This document shows positions 12,084 through 24,215 of a stretch of 64,000 nucleotides of DNA, piece by piece. Position 1 is the stretch's first letter. Each line of letters starts with the position of its first letter. This stretch comes from Costus lasius. Lineage: Eukaryota; Streptophyta; Magnoliopsida; Zingiberales; Costaceae. The translations under genes were made by a program, and so were the position numbers. The DNA is taken from contig CM050454.1 of the NCBI GenBank assembly GCA_027563935.2, positions 20,953,501 through 21,017,500 of the forward strand, read 5' to 3'. Under the pieces are notes generated by a model that was given only the letters and a program-made list of their open reading frames with translations, made no database searches and was not told where the DNA came from.

Positions 12084-12702
12084 TTTATTTGTGCAGTGGA
12101 GTTAATGCGGTGAGGTGAAAAGGGTAAGAGAAGATGAAATGGTGTTAAATTTCCTAGATTGCACAAGAATCCAAGATGGAAGAATTAAGACTAGCAGCAG
12201 CAAGCACGATTCTATATGCTTTGAATAATTGCAGGAGAACGTAGGGAAGAAGCGATTCTACGCAGCACCCAGTGTTGCATGTGGCGGATAGCGATTCTGG
12301 ATAAGGCAGCCTATTATTATTGAATATTGATTGCAATTCGTGTCCCAAATTGGACAACTTTTTCTGGTTATCAGAATTCAGAATCACTTTAATCCTCCCA
12401 AGATTGCAAGTGCCATGATGATGATCTAAATGGTTTGATCAGACAGTAATAATGAATTACTCCCATCAATTTAAATAGATTGCACTTCACTTGCATGCAT
12501 GATTTCCTGAACCAGTCGACGTCAAATCGCAGGTGTCATACAAAGTCTTGCTTAGATATTATATTTGAATTATAGACAGGTTCCAATTACCTGCAAGTTC
12601 CAAGGCGAATTTTCTTTCGGTTGGAACAAATTCGTCAAAGATTGTTATAGGTTGAGAGCAGAACGGAGGAAAAGGATAAGAAAATTCGAGCCAGTTGATG
12701 CA

Positions 12703-12798
12703 GAAGAAGAAGAAGAAGAAGAAGAAGAAGAAGAAGAAGAAGAAGAAGAAGAAGAAGAAGAAGAAGAAGAAGAAGAAGAAGAAGAAGAAGAAGAAGAA
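12703..12798. repeat. (GAA)32 microsatellite
   Basis: An uninterrupted run of 32 GAA units (TTC on the receptor-kinase strand) lies about 0.8 kb upstream of that gene's start. Perfect runs this long are usually variable in length between individuals. It creates an open frame of poly-Glu that has no other protein-like features. Confidence 0.97.
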
Positions 12799-12839
12799 GG
12801 CCTCTGCTCTGCTCTGTGTTTTAAGCATGCGGAGGATTA

Positions 12840-13695
12840 ATTAATTAAAAGTAAAACAACAATGTTTTGTTTTCTTTCGTTATCAAAGTAAAAAATTTGA
12901 AACTGCAGGCACGTGTGGTGCATGAGGGAAAGGAGAGATAGAGAGTGTTAATGGAGGAGGCAGGTAGAGACAAGAGAGCGCGAATATAATCTCCGCTTGG
13001 GCCATTTCGCTTTGCGTGGGTGGATTGTTCATTGTTGGGGGGTGAAGAAGAAGAAGAAAGGGGGCGGGAGGCACTTCTTTCACGTGATTGTAACGCTGAT
13101 GCTGCTGCTGCTTCTCTTCTGTTACTCTTTGCTGCTGCGTGTAAAAGTGCAGGGCGAGTGTTTCGTTCCTCTTGATTGTGCCGTTTCACGTGATGGAACG
13201 GCAAATTGGATGCCCTCAATCCCTTCTCTCTCTCTCTTTTATTTACTTTTTCAAGGGATTGTATTCGGCACAAGATTTGGAGCCGGCTTCATCCACGTTT
13301 CATTTCACCGGAAAGCCACACGAGTGTGTTTGGTGTGGGACTGCTCACGTGCTTGGTATGCCACTGGTCACGTGATTTGCATACGCTGAACTTTCTGTTT
13401 GTATTTTTCTCCTACCATTTTAAAACATTATTAGTAATAAACAAAGGTCCTAGAACATAATTCAATTTGAACTTGCCTTTGAGTTTCATAAAGATCATTC
13501 TTTAATTCTAATTTTAAATTTAAAATATAAGTAATGCTAAACAAAATTATCTAGCTAAATTAATCATAAACAATAAGCATTCACTAATTTGGCACCGATT
13601 GATGACTAAAGCTAAGTGGCAACCTAATTAATAACCATCAAAAAAATATAGGGAAGATCTCCTATTTAATGCTGATTCAATGCATATATGGTGGT
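12840..13695. other. Intergenic DNA, no gene seen
   Basis: Short open frames occur on both strands but none shows a domain, biased composition or splice structure. Small GAA and CT-rich tracts (13043-13058 and 13225-13240) are the only simple repeats. It could include distal promoter sequence of the receptor kinase. Confidence 0.4.
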
Positions 13696-13863
13696 GCTTT
13701 TAAATTTCGATTCATGTGCACAACACTTTGGAGGTGAACGGTGTTGATTAAAAGTAACCGGAAAAATTTTCTAGGAAACCGCGGCTTCCTAGAATTTTAG
13801 GCAACTTTTAATCAACACCGTTCACCTCCAAAGTGTTGTGCACATGAATCAAAATTTAAAAGC
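13696..13863. repeat. Near-perfect foldback: 60-bp arms, 48-bp loop
   Basis: The arm at 13696-13755 is the reverse complement of 13804-13863 with one mismatch in 60. The 48-bp loop contains a further palindrome at 13771-13792 (CTAGGAAaCCGCGGcTTCCTAG with one imperfect pair). Arms this alike mean a recent or maintained inverted duplication. It could be a foldback/MITE element or a source of hairpin RNA. No flanking target duplication was recognised. Confidence 0.9.
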
Positions 13864-13930
13864 AAAATAAAATTTTAGGGATCCGTGTTATCACTGATCT
13901 AGCGGTGACATTGAGCGGTTGCTTAAAATC

Positions 13931-13952
13931 CTAGGAAGCCGCGGCTTCCTAG
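13931..13952. repeat. Perfect 22-bp palindrome matching the foldback core
   Basis: The core AGGAAGCCGCGGCTTCCT with CT and AG at its ends reads identically on both strands. It differs by one base from the palindrome at 13771-13792. The bases facing each other between the two palindromes (AATTTTAGGCAAC after the first, GTTGCTTAAAAT before the second) are also inverted matches, so 13771-13952 looks like one element with composite palindromic ends. Confidence 0.8.
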
Positions 13953-13989
13953 AAAACGCACCCCTTTTAACCAATGATGACTGATGCAA

Positions 13990-15557
13990 CTACTCAATTA
14001 GAGAGTTTTGAGGTGCTTATTGTTTGGACACAAGTCTAAAGTCTTAGCTTAGAAAGTCACGGGCAATCGAAAATAATCAAGTGACAATAGGAAGACATAG
14101 TGGACGTTTATCCATACCAACTCAATTACTCCTCTCTCCATAATACTTGGACAATTTCTCTTTTTTTCCATTTAATGAAATCAAAATTTTTCCTTACTTC
14201 TTAGTATCCCATTCATTTTTTTTCTAATCTCAATGGTCAATGTTTTAGAATAAATTTTATTTTAACTTAAGGTAGCTCTAGGATGTTTAATAGCATAATA
14301 AATTAAATTCATATTATATTATAAATTATTAACAACAATAGACCCCACTTGTGATAGTGGAGGGGTTATAAAGGAAAGTTAATAATTGGGCTTAAAATCT
14401 CTCCTCTACCTTACAAAAGATTATTATTAATTAATTAAGGAAAGTGTCTTTACATCTAAAGTTAGGGTTTTCCAATGACGGGCAAATGGCTCTCTCTCCT
14501 CTTTTAGGTTTTTGATGTGAAGAGATAAGGTTTTCTTCTTACCATCAAAGAAGGAATAAAAGAGAAAGATTAGAGAGGAAAAGAAAAGAATTTCTTCATC
14601 AAATGTCATGAACAAAAGTATTTTTCAATCCATGCTTTTTATAGTTGAATATTTGATTGTGTGAATTATTTGATTATGTGAATTGAAATGTATAGAGATC
14701 TTTTGCATTATATGTTAAAATTTTCATAACGATGATTAAAAAATTTTGATTTTAATTGGTATCAAAGGGAGGTAACATATCTTGATTCGTCATTAAAGTA
14801 TTATTAGGGTTATAATGTAGGGTGAGCTACACATACAGGTAACGCCTTTTAAAATGTTTTATAGTAAAAATCATAAAAGAAAACCCAATTACTCTAACGC
14901 ATTTTAAAAATATATTTTGTATTTTACAGATAGAAAAAAAAAATCAAAATTAAGACTAGGCTAGATCTAGAAAGCAATTAAAAAAAATGTAAAGCAAGTT
15001 CACCTTATGATCCTTAAACATTGAAGGATCATCTGTCCTATTCTTCACAGGCTTAACTCTTTAATGGAACATTTTGGAATCAGTTGACAATTACAACACA
15101 CACATCCAACAAACTCAGGCAATCACAGGTGATTAATGTTTGCAAGCACAAGGTTCAAAAAGAGGAGGTTAGGCCTCCAAGTTCCTCTTGATAACAAGCA
15201 CCCTAAATTAAACTACTAGAATATTAAACTAAGAGGAGAAGAGATCATTGCACCTCTTGGTGTTTGAAGGGGTCCTCATAAGTTGCAACACCTTTAGGTT
15301 GGGGAGATCACTTACAAGAACAACAAAGGCTCAAGAATTTTATAAAGTTTAAGGTTTAGAGAGTTTGGTTGAAGAGGCTTTGGATGGTGGTGATCGCATC
15401 AATGGCTTCCATCTTCCAAGAGTTCCAAGTCAAGAGTTCAAGAGAGTAGGGGAAATCGATTTAAAGATGTTCTTGTAAGTGTGCCGGGTGCTTCAATGAT
15501 CTCCATCCACTTGGCATTGCATGAATGGTTGCAGGAGCGGTTGGAAGACTTAAAGAT
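13990..15557. other. AT-rich intergenic DNA, no gene seen
   Basis: No coding region is recognised. A TTGGTATCAAAGGG motif near 14756 resembles a methionine-tRNA primer-binding site but no LTR end precedes it. A 19-bp segment (TTAAAGATGTTCTTGTAAG) at 15461-15479 recurs at 15550-15568, across the border of the Copia element. Confidence 0.4.
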
Positions 15558-15562
15558 GTTCT

Positions 15563-15989
15563 TGTAAGATATTTTTTGTATTATTATTATATAAATAAAA
15601 TATATTATAATTACATTAGCACTATATCAAAATCTTTGAATTATATAATTTTCACGGTCAAGAATAAAATCATACTTTAATCTATAATGATTTGAGAATG
15701 ATTGATTAAAATAATTTCTTATTTGATGAAACTAGATTTCTCTCTCTTGACCCCTTGATCCATAATTGAAGATCACATCATCTTTTTATTATTGATGGAG
15801 AATTTACATTATTAGGTAGAGAGAGGACCCATTTCTTTTTATCTATTATAGCCCATATCCTATCAATGTATAGGTTAACAAATGATTCTCGTAACCAATT
15901 GGATTTACAAACTTATCAATTATTAAAATATAATAAGTTATTTACAATGATTAATAGATTAGAACATATGGGTCATAAAATAACCTACA
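15563..15989 (-). repeat. 3' LTR of the decayed Copia element
   Basis: It lies downstream of the coding region in minus-strand sense. It shares long blocks with 21405-21842, for example GATGAAACTAGATTTCTCTC and TATCAATTATTAAAATAT, and has TG..CA ends. Confidence 0.92.
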
Positions 15990-16599
15990 TTCTCCCACTT
16001 GGTCCATATGACATTATTTAATCTTCTAATAATAAATCCACTCTTTAAATTGGTCAAATCATAATCACTATTAAGTAAATACTAATAAGGATCATAGCGG
16101 TTGTATGTCATTAGATTGACATAGTCCCTTCTATGTATCACATTCTTAGTTAATTACTCAATATAATATGTTAATAAGAAATATATCATACTGGTCCAAC
16201 AATAATGCCTTTGTGAAAGACAAATTCTGTTATACTAACATAATTCATTCATGTATATACAATAAATAACATAATGAAACATAACACATTAAAATATATC
16301 AGAAAATGAATTAAATAAGCTCAAAGTGTTAAAAACATAAAATATCACCATGATATCAATAATGGTTTTCAGTAATGCCCATCCTTTTGACATGTGCACA
16401 AAACGTCTTTGGTGGCAATCCTTTTGTCAATGGATTTGCTATCATAAGATTGGTGCTAATGTGTTCAATTGACACTCTTTATTTTTGAACTTCCTCTTTA
16501 ACAGCAAAGTATTTCAATTTCATATGTTTAGCACCTCTTGAATACTTGTCGTTTTTAGAAAAAAAGACTGCTGCAGAATTATCACAATAAATTTTCAAC

Positions 16600-19500
16600 G
16601 GCTTGGTGATACTGTCAACGATTCCAAGTCTTAAAATAAAGTTTTGCAGCTATAATCCTTGAATAGTGGACTCAAAGCATGCTACAAATTCAGCCTCCAT
16701 AGTTGATGCATCGATAACAGACTACTTTGCAGTTTTCCATAAGACTGCTCCTTCAGCTAAAAGGAATAAATAGCCAAATGTGGATTTTCTAGTATCAACA
16801 CAACCAGCATAATATGAATCGAGTATCCTATCACCTCAAGATGATCGGATTTTCTATAAGTGAGCATATGATCTTTTGTTCCTTGTAAGTATCTCAATAC
16901 TTTCTTTGCAGCTTTCCAATAATCTAATCCTGGATTACTTTGATATCTACCTAGTATTCCAACAGCAAAACTAATGTCTGACCTTGTACATGTTTGAGCA
17001 TACATCAAGCTAGAAGCATATGGAATTCGATCCATTTTTTTATGCTCCAATTCATTCCTTGGGCATTGCATAAGGCTCAATTTATCTCCTTTCTGAATTG
17101 GAACAACGCTTGCAAGTACCTCTCCATATTGAATCTCTATAGAACTTTATTAATATATACTTTTTGGGATAATCTCAATATTCCTTGTGATCTATCACGA
17201 ATTATTTCAATTCCAATCACATAGGATGTCTCGCCTAAATCTTTCATTTTAAAGTTCTGTGAGAGAAATTTCTTGATCTCATGTAATAAACTATAATTAT
17301 TAGTAGCAAGTAAAATATCATCAACATATAGAATCAAAATTATAAACTTACTCTCACTAACCTTTAAATATATACATCTATCAACAGTATTCTCTTTAAA
17401 TACGAAGGAAGTGATGGTATCATTGAATTTAAGATACCATTGTCGGGAAGCTTATTTAAGACCATGTATTAACCTTTTAAGTTTACATACCATGTGTTTC
17501 TTTCCTTTAATTATAAAACCCTCAAGTTGATTTATGTAGACATCTTCTTCTAAATTCCCATTTAGAAAGGCAGTTTTCACATCCATTTGGTGAAGCTCTA
17601 AATCATAATGAGCTATCATTGCGATAATAATTTTAAATGAGTCTTTTTTTTTTGAAACTAGAGAAAAAGTCTCTTTGTAGTCAATGTCATCCTTTTGAGT
17701 GAAACTTTTAGCAACAAGTCTAGCTTTATAGCGTTCGATATTGCCATTAGAGTTGCGTTTGGTATTAAAGACCCATTTACACCCAACTCTTTTACAACCT
17801 TTTAGTAATTCAACAATATCTCAGACTACATTATCATTCATTGATTTCAACTATTCTTTCATGGCATCTAACCACTTAATAGAATTATTACTTTCTATGG
17901 CTTGTGAAAATAAAACTGGATCATCATTCATTTCTAAGTCTTGTTCTGACTCTTGTAGTTAAACTACATAATCATTAGAGATAGCAGGTCATCTTTGTCT
18001 TTCAGACCTTCTTAATACCATCTCTTGTGGTTCATTAACTATTGGTTCATTGGTAGCATCTTCACTATGAGGTGTTACATCATATGTTTGTTGTTCTTGT
18101 ATGTTGCCTAGTTGTCTAGCAACTATGGGAACAACAACATTAGAAGAAGTTTTAGGTAAAAAAAAACTCTACCAAGATTTCTTGAATTTCAACTTTATGT
18201 GGTTCTACACTCCCACTGATGTCACCATTCTCAATAAGTTTTGCATTTCCAATTTCAACAATTCTTGTACTATGGCTAGGGCAATAAAATCTATACCCTT
18301 TTGATTTTTCTGGATAACTAATGAAGAAACCATTGGTTGTTTTTAAATCCAATTTCTTTTCAAGTGGATTATAAATTATTACTTTTGCCGGGCAACCCCA
18401 TACATGTAGGTGCCTTAAACTAGGTTTCCTTCCTGTCCATAGTTCAAAACGAGTCTTTTGAACTGCTTTACTAAGAACCCTATTTAATACATATATGGCA
18501 GTTTTTAAGGCATACATCCACAATGACAAGGGTAAAGAAGAATAACATACCATGTTTCTAACCATATCCATTAAGGTACGATTATACCTTTCTGCAACAC
18601 CATTCTATTCTAGTGTTCCTGGCATTGTATATTGAGCACATATGTCATGCCTTTCAAGAAATTTAGCAAATGGACTAGGGTGTTGTCTAAGTTCATCATA
18701 CCTTCCATAATATTCACCACATCTATCAAATCTAATAATTTTTACTTTTGTATCTAATTGTCTTTCAACCTCAGTAATAAATACCTCTAAGACATTTACT
18801 GATTGAGATTTTTCATGTAACAAATAGATATATCCATAACGTGAAAAATCATCGATAAAGGTGAGAAAATATTTTTCCCCTCCAAATGATGAAATATCAA
18901 AAGGACCACATATATCGGTGTGTACAAGTTCAAGGAGTTGTGTGCTTCTTGTGGCTTTCTTCTTATTTGTATATTTTGTGTATTTTCCTTTAATACAATC
19001 TGCACAAATACCAAAATCAGTAAAATCTAAATCAAGAAGGATATTATTTTTTTATTAATCCTTGTATCCTTTCTTTGGATATGTAACTTAAACGTTTACG
19101 CCATAGGTAAGCAGAACTTTCATCTATTAAACCTCGTTTGATACCAAGAGGATGATGCAAAGTTAATAGAGTCTCAGCAAATAGATTATCAAGATTTATT
19201 TTATATAAGCCATCATAAAAAACACCAGAACCAATAAAATGATTGTGTTTAAACAAGCTACAACATCTATTTCCAAACTTAAAGGAGTATCCGGTTGAAT
19301 CAAGTTTTGATAAAGAAATTAAATTACGAGAAACAGAAGGAACATAAAGAGTTTGGAAAAGATCTAAATGATATCCAGTGTCTAATATCAAACGATAAGT
19401 TCCAATAGCTTCAACTAGAGCTTTGACTCGATTTCCCATAAGCACAAAATTTTCATTTGCGTTTATGCTTTGGGTCATAAGGAATCCCTACATCGTATTT

Positions 19501-20390
19501 GAAACATGAGTAGTACAACTAGAATCAATCTACCAAGTATTAAAAGGAACTTCAATAAAATTTGATTCGAAACATATGAAAGCATTATGCTTACCTCTAC
19601 TTTCGAACCATGCCTTACGTTTTAGGCAATATTTCTTATGGTGTCCAGACTTTCCACAAAACTATTTTTCTTTTGTTCCTTCTTTTGGATCCGGGTAGAT
19701 GACTCATTAACCTTCAATGGTCCTTTATTACCCTTTGGATTCTTCTTTCTTGATTTATTTTTAGCTCCTTGTTGACCCATGAGATTAATTGAGTGAGTTC
19801 CTTATTTTCTTAATCTTGCTTCCTCTTGAATAAGCGAAGTTTATAATTCTGTCACATTCAATTTATTTTTTATTGTATTGTAATTTATTTAGAATGGACC
19901 ATATTGAGGAGACAAGGAGTTCATGATGAATGTCACAAGGAAGCTTTCATCAACTTTCATTCCCATGGATCCCAATCTTACTGCTATATTTATCATTTCA
20001 GTAAGGTACTCATGCATGGTACGAGAATCATCAAACTTCATGGTGGTTAATGTACCCATTAATGTCCTAGCAATTGACTTATCAGCAGTGTCAGAATGGG
20101 ACACTTTTTACTAATTCCATAAAAACTTTTGCACTATCAGTTTTAGAAATTGTTGACTTGATGTTCTCTGCTATTGTCACTCGCATAAACATTAAACTCA
20201 TTCTATTTGATCTTTCCCAAGCATTATAGAAAAATATTGGTCTGCACTACTATAGTCAGTGATAGCATCAGGCTTATCATCTATTAATGCTAAATCAAGA
20301 ATCAAAATTCCTAAGTGAAACTGGACTTGTTCAGACCATTCAGAAAAATTAAGCCCATTGACTTTTATAATAGATGAAACTTGCAAATGA
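16600..20390 (-). pseudogene. Copia gag-pol remnants
   Basis: In minus-strand order the pieces are: gag (20386-19889, with LNFSEWSEQVQFHLG and HEYLTEMINIAVRLG), a damaged zinc-knuckle region near 19650, protease/GAG-pre-integrase (19478-19044, ending WRKRLSYISKERIQ), integrase (about 19014-18152, with TWSGRKPS-like WTGRKPSLRHLHVWGC), and RT/RNase H (about 17960-16600, with the catalytic box YVDDILLA near 17330 and the RYQSNPG block near 16930). Order PR-IN-RT-RH is diagnostic of Copia. Many stops and frameshifts break it; no intact product is possible. Confidence 0.9.
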
Positions 20391-21404
20391 AGAGAAATAG
20401 GACCAAATGCTGCAAATAAATAAAATGCTCATACATTAATGCTTTAAGTTTTAAATAAACATATAATATAAATTCATATGATAAAATTAAATGTGCATTG
20501 ATGTTCTCCTTTGGGTGATTCAACAATGCACAACAATAAATATTATCAATGCTTATTATTTTAACATAATTGAAAATTGAAGTATATTTTAATTAGGCAT
20601 GTCGATAATCTTTGGATGTACCAAACATATCTAACCAAATATATCAATTAACCATTGTCATGTTCATGATTACAAAATAACTAATCAACCTTTGGGTGAT
20701 TCCTAAATATTTTATAATCAATGAATTTCAATATACCCATTAATATAATATATATCATCATGTTATCCTTTTAATAACATCACATAATAATGGGTGATTG
20801 AAATTTTATTTTGGCATCTATATAAATATTCTAATTTGGCCACTTTGGTGACTAATAAATTATTCATAATATAGATTCCAAATTAATTGTAATGTTATAC
20901 AATTTAATAAAAGTTTCTTTAAAAAAAACTTTTATTTAAACATAACTATATATAATATTTTCACTATGATGTTAATCACATTAACCAATTCTAAGGAAGT
21001 CATATAATGAAATTATTCATATAACTTAATCCATTATATTTCAAATGTTACTATTATTTGTTGAACTTTATAAATATGTCACAAATGATTAAGGAACATT
21101 AAAACATTTAAACCAATGAAAGAGAAAAACATATAAAGAATATGTCACACAAAAATAGTAAACCAAAATTCATTAGTGCATTGTTTTCAATATATAAATC
21201 CAAATAAAAAGATATAATTTATATAACATTCATGGTAAATAAATTTTCTATCATAATTACGTGTCCAACTTTAACACATAACTTCTATTTTATTTATATA
21301 TACCTAAAATTATTTGAATTGATGTAGAATATATTATCATCATGCCATAAAAAAAAATATTAATGGAAAATTATATGTTCTAAAACCATGCCTCTGATAC
21401 AAAC

Positions 21405-21842
21405 TGTAAGATAATTTTTCTATATTATTATTATGTAAATAAAATATATTATAATTACATTAGCACTATATCAAGATCTTTGAACTATATAATTTTCACA
21501 TGCAGAATAAGAGTCAAGGATAAAATCATAACTCGATCCATGATGATTTGATAATGATTAATTAAAATAATCTCTTGTTTGATGAAACTAGATTTCTCTC
21601 TCTTGACCCCTTGATCCATGATTGAAGACCACATCATCCTTTTATTGATGGAGAATTTACGTTATTGGGGAGAGAGAGGACAAGTTTCTTTTTATCTATT
21701 ATAACCCACATCCCATCAATGTATAGGTTAATAAATGATTCTTATAACCAATAGGATTTAGAAACTTATCAATTATTAAAATATGATAAGTTATTTTCAA
21801 TGATTAATAGATTAGAACATATGAACCATAAAATAACCTACA
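21405..21842 (-). repeat. 5' LTR of the decayed Copia element
   Basis: This is the partner of 15563-15989. In minus-strand sense it ends TATCTTACA and is followed by the Met-tRNA primer-binding site, which fixes it as the 5' LTR. Confidence 0.92.
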
Positions 21843-21847
21843 CTTCT

Positions 21848-23268
21848 TGATCCTTGATTGAAGAGGCTTGCAAGAGGTGAAGGGAAGATGACAAGAAGAT
21901 GGGGAGGAGAGTCGGCTAGAGTAGAGCAAAGGGAAGGAGAAAGAAAGAACATCCAAATCCATGGAAATTCTAGGAAACTACTAAGTAATTGCACTATGAC
22001 ATGAAATGAAAGTTACAAGGTTTTATAGAGAACCCCCCTAGCATTTACATGAAAGCAAGAAAAAGAATCAACTCTAATTGGCACCTAGCTCCTCTCATTG
22101 TGAGTGCGTTGCCATGTGTGTTGGTCCATTGCATCTTCCCTCTTCTTGGCCGATTTTAACTTGAAATGTTTTTGAATTTCAAAATTGCTTCCTTCTTTGT
22201 GCTGAGTAGCTAGAATACTTCTCTCTTTGGCTAGGACAAATTTGGAGAGCCTTTGAAGATGTTTCCTTCATGAGAGAGACGGTTATTAATGCTCTAATCA
22301 ATCACTTCTTGATTGATGGATTTTGATGAGTCTTCTTTCCTTGTTGCTTAAAGATATTTGGTGTATGCTTGATTTGTGTGGATGGAAGTCACTGATTTCT
22401 TCCACTTGAAGGGTGTATGGTTGCTGAGTTTGGAAGTCTTAAACTCATCATCTTCACTTGGAGCTAGTTTGGAATCAACTTTTCATTTTTGGAGCTAGCT
22501 TAGTAGTTTGAGCTAGCTAACTTTAGCACTCAGAGGAGCTTGTCTACATCAACTTGTAAATGCAAAGAATGGTATGCCATGGGCTAACCTACCATGGTGC
22601 TTGAGTTACATGTTATATTTTCGGGTGGGTCCATACATGAATTACAATGCATAATTTACTGTATTGGAAAATTATATGATTACATAGGGATTTATGCTAT
22701 TCTAATTTACTCATGATGCATGAAATCTAAGAGTGGAATCTTAGAAGATAACCTTGGGTTTAGGTGACCTTAAGTCCCATTTGTTCTTACAGGGTTTATG
22801 GCCTCTATCTTCATTAGTTTCTAGGATTTTTCACTTTTGTTAGTTTTGTTACTTGATTTTAAGTAATTTTCAGATGTTTATTAAAAGATTCATCATCGAT
22901 GTGATGTGAAAAGTTTTTTTCACCCGAGTTACTATTCATACCAAAATTACTGCTCGTCTAAAGCCATTGTACTTTCACACTAGATTCACCGTTCGCTTTG
23001 GTATTACTGTTTACACTAGATTTACTGTTTACTTTGGTGTTCCTATCCATGCCGAAAGTATTGTTCATATGCCAAAATTAAGGTTCACACCACATTGATT
23101 TTAGTATTTACATCGGCTTCACTATCCGTGCTGAAACACTGTTCATCCTCATGCTAGAATTACTGTTCATGTCTAACTGGTTTTATTGTTTATTGCTATA
23201 ATTATTTTTTATATGATCGAAAAAGTGTCCATTATACGGTAGCTTGTTAGTTACTAAAATAGCCTGAC
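21848..23268. repeat. Noncoding repeat-derived DNA
   Basis: No gene is seen. 22600-22810 is the diverged partner of 6075-6310. From about 22900 to 23200 the sequence is a loose array of short units built around ACTGTTCA/ACTGTTTAC with CACACTAGATTCAC-like spacers. This is probably the remains of an LTR or satellite-like noncoding segment. Confidence 0.4.
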
Positions 23269-23404
23269 TAAGACTATATTTTGTTGGAGGAAATTTATAG
23301 TGAAAAAGATGAAAAATATTATGAATCTAGATGGAAAGCTATTTAGATTCATAGCATTTTTTATCTTTTTCACTATGGATTCCCTTCAATAGAACATAGC
23401 CTAA
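23269..23404. mobile_element. Hairpin MITE
   Basis: Two arms of about 62 bp (23269-23331 and 23342-23404) are inverted copies differing at roughly one base in six, separated by a 10-bp loop. The arms share GTGAAAAAGAT..AATCTA, and the outer ends match imperfectly (TAAGACTATATTTTGTTGGAGG against TTAGGCTATGTTCTATTGAAGG, interrupted by differences). A foldback of this size without coding sequence is typical of a MITE; the superfamily is not certain. Confidence 0.7.
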
Positions 23405-24207
23405 AAGTTTGAATACACATTAGTTCTTGCATTTTTAATTGTTTATAATTATAAGATTTTATTATTGAAAAAATCACAAGTAAATAAAACTTTAATAATA
23501 ATAAACGCTATAGAAAAATTATCTGAAACTAATTTTCCATTCCAAAAGGATCCATTCGAGTCAAGACACAAAGGCAAGTTAGGAATACTAACCTTGAAGC
23601 ATGCTTGAGGTTACTCACCGATAATAATGTAGGTGCATAAGTATTTACCTTTTACCAGTATTCATATAGCGATCTCTTAAAAATTACTTTGCTTCGCACT
23701 TAGTACTGGCCTCAACAGAAAGGATAAAACCTTAAAAAATTCGTTAGAGCTCACGATCACGGCAAGAGAGAGAAGCGAGAGAGACCAAAAATCAATCATA
23801 TGTAGCCGCCCCTCTACCAAAAATTGCCACAAAGTTGGTGCAATTTCCTTTATGCAGGAGGCCTTCCATATTGGCACCTTGATTAGTTACCTCTACCAAA
23901 TTTGCCTTGCAACATTAGTGCAGATGCATTCAATAAGTGCCTACTAAATTAAGATTGAGAAGATAAATTAATTCTCTTAATTGGTGACATAGTTAATACT
24001 AATCAATTAGAGAAATCACCTTCAATGCATTAAATTTGACCAAGTAAAACTTTCATAGGTGGCGAACTCAAGCCACTCATGGATAGGGTTTTTATCATGT
24101 GCCCATGCCATAACACTATGAGAAGTGCATACAAAATTATCTTCTCCTACCTAAGCTACTCAAGGCATATTCGAGAGCTGGCACACTGCCCAATGTGGTG
24201 GTCACTA
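23405..24207. other. Intergenic DNA, no gene seen
   Basis: Only short frames without domains are found on either strand. It is the left flank of the hAT insertion. Confidence 0.4.
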
Positions 24208-24215
24208 GTGTGAAT

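Larger units (their letters stand above)
15563..21842 (-). mobile_element. Decayed Ty1/Copia retrotransposon with both LTRs
   Basis: Two direct repeats of about 430 bp (15563-15989 and 21405-21842) both start TGTAAGATA and end AACCTACA. Read on the minus strand, the right LTR is followed by a primer-binding site matching initiator Met-tRNA (GTATCAGAG, about 21384-21400), and the left LTR is preceded by the purine tract AAGTGGGAGAA (16000-15990). Flanking five bases are GTTCT (15558-15562) and CTTCT (21843-21847), a target duplication with one change. The LTRs differ at many positions and by several indels, so insertion was old. Confidence 0.93.

Noticed and set aside
12565..12840. Open frame with a run of about 32 Glu residues
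   Set aside because: It is wholly produced by the GAA microsatellite and has no domain or homologous flank.
14750..14770. TTGGTATCAAAGGG, resembling a Met-tRNA primer-binding site
   Set aside because: No LTR end (CA) lies just before it and no repeated segment flanks it, so an LTR element is not supported.
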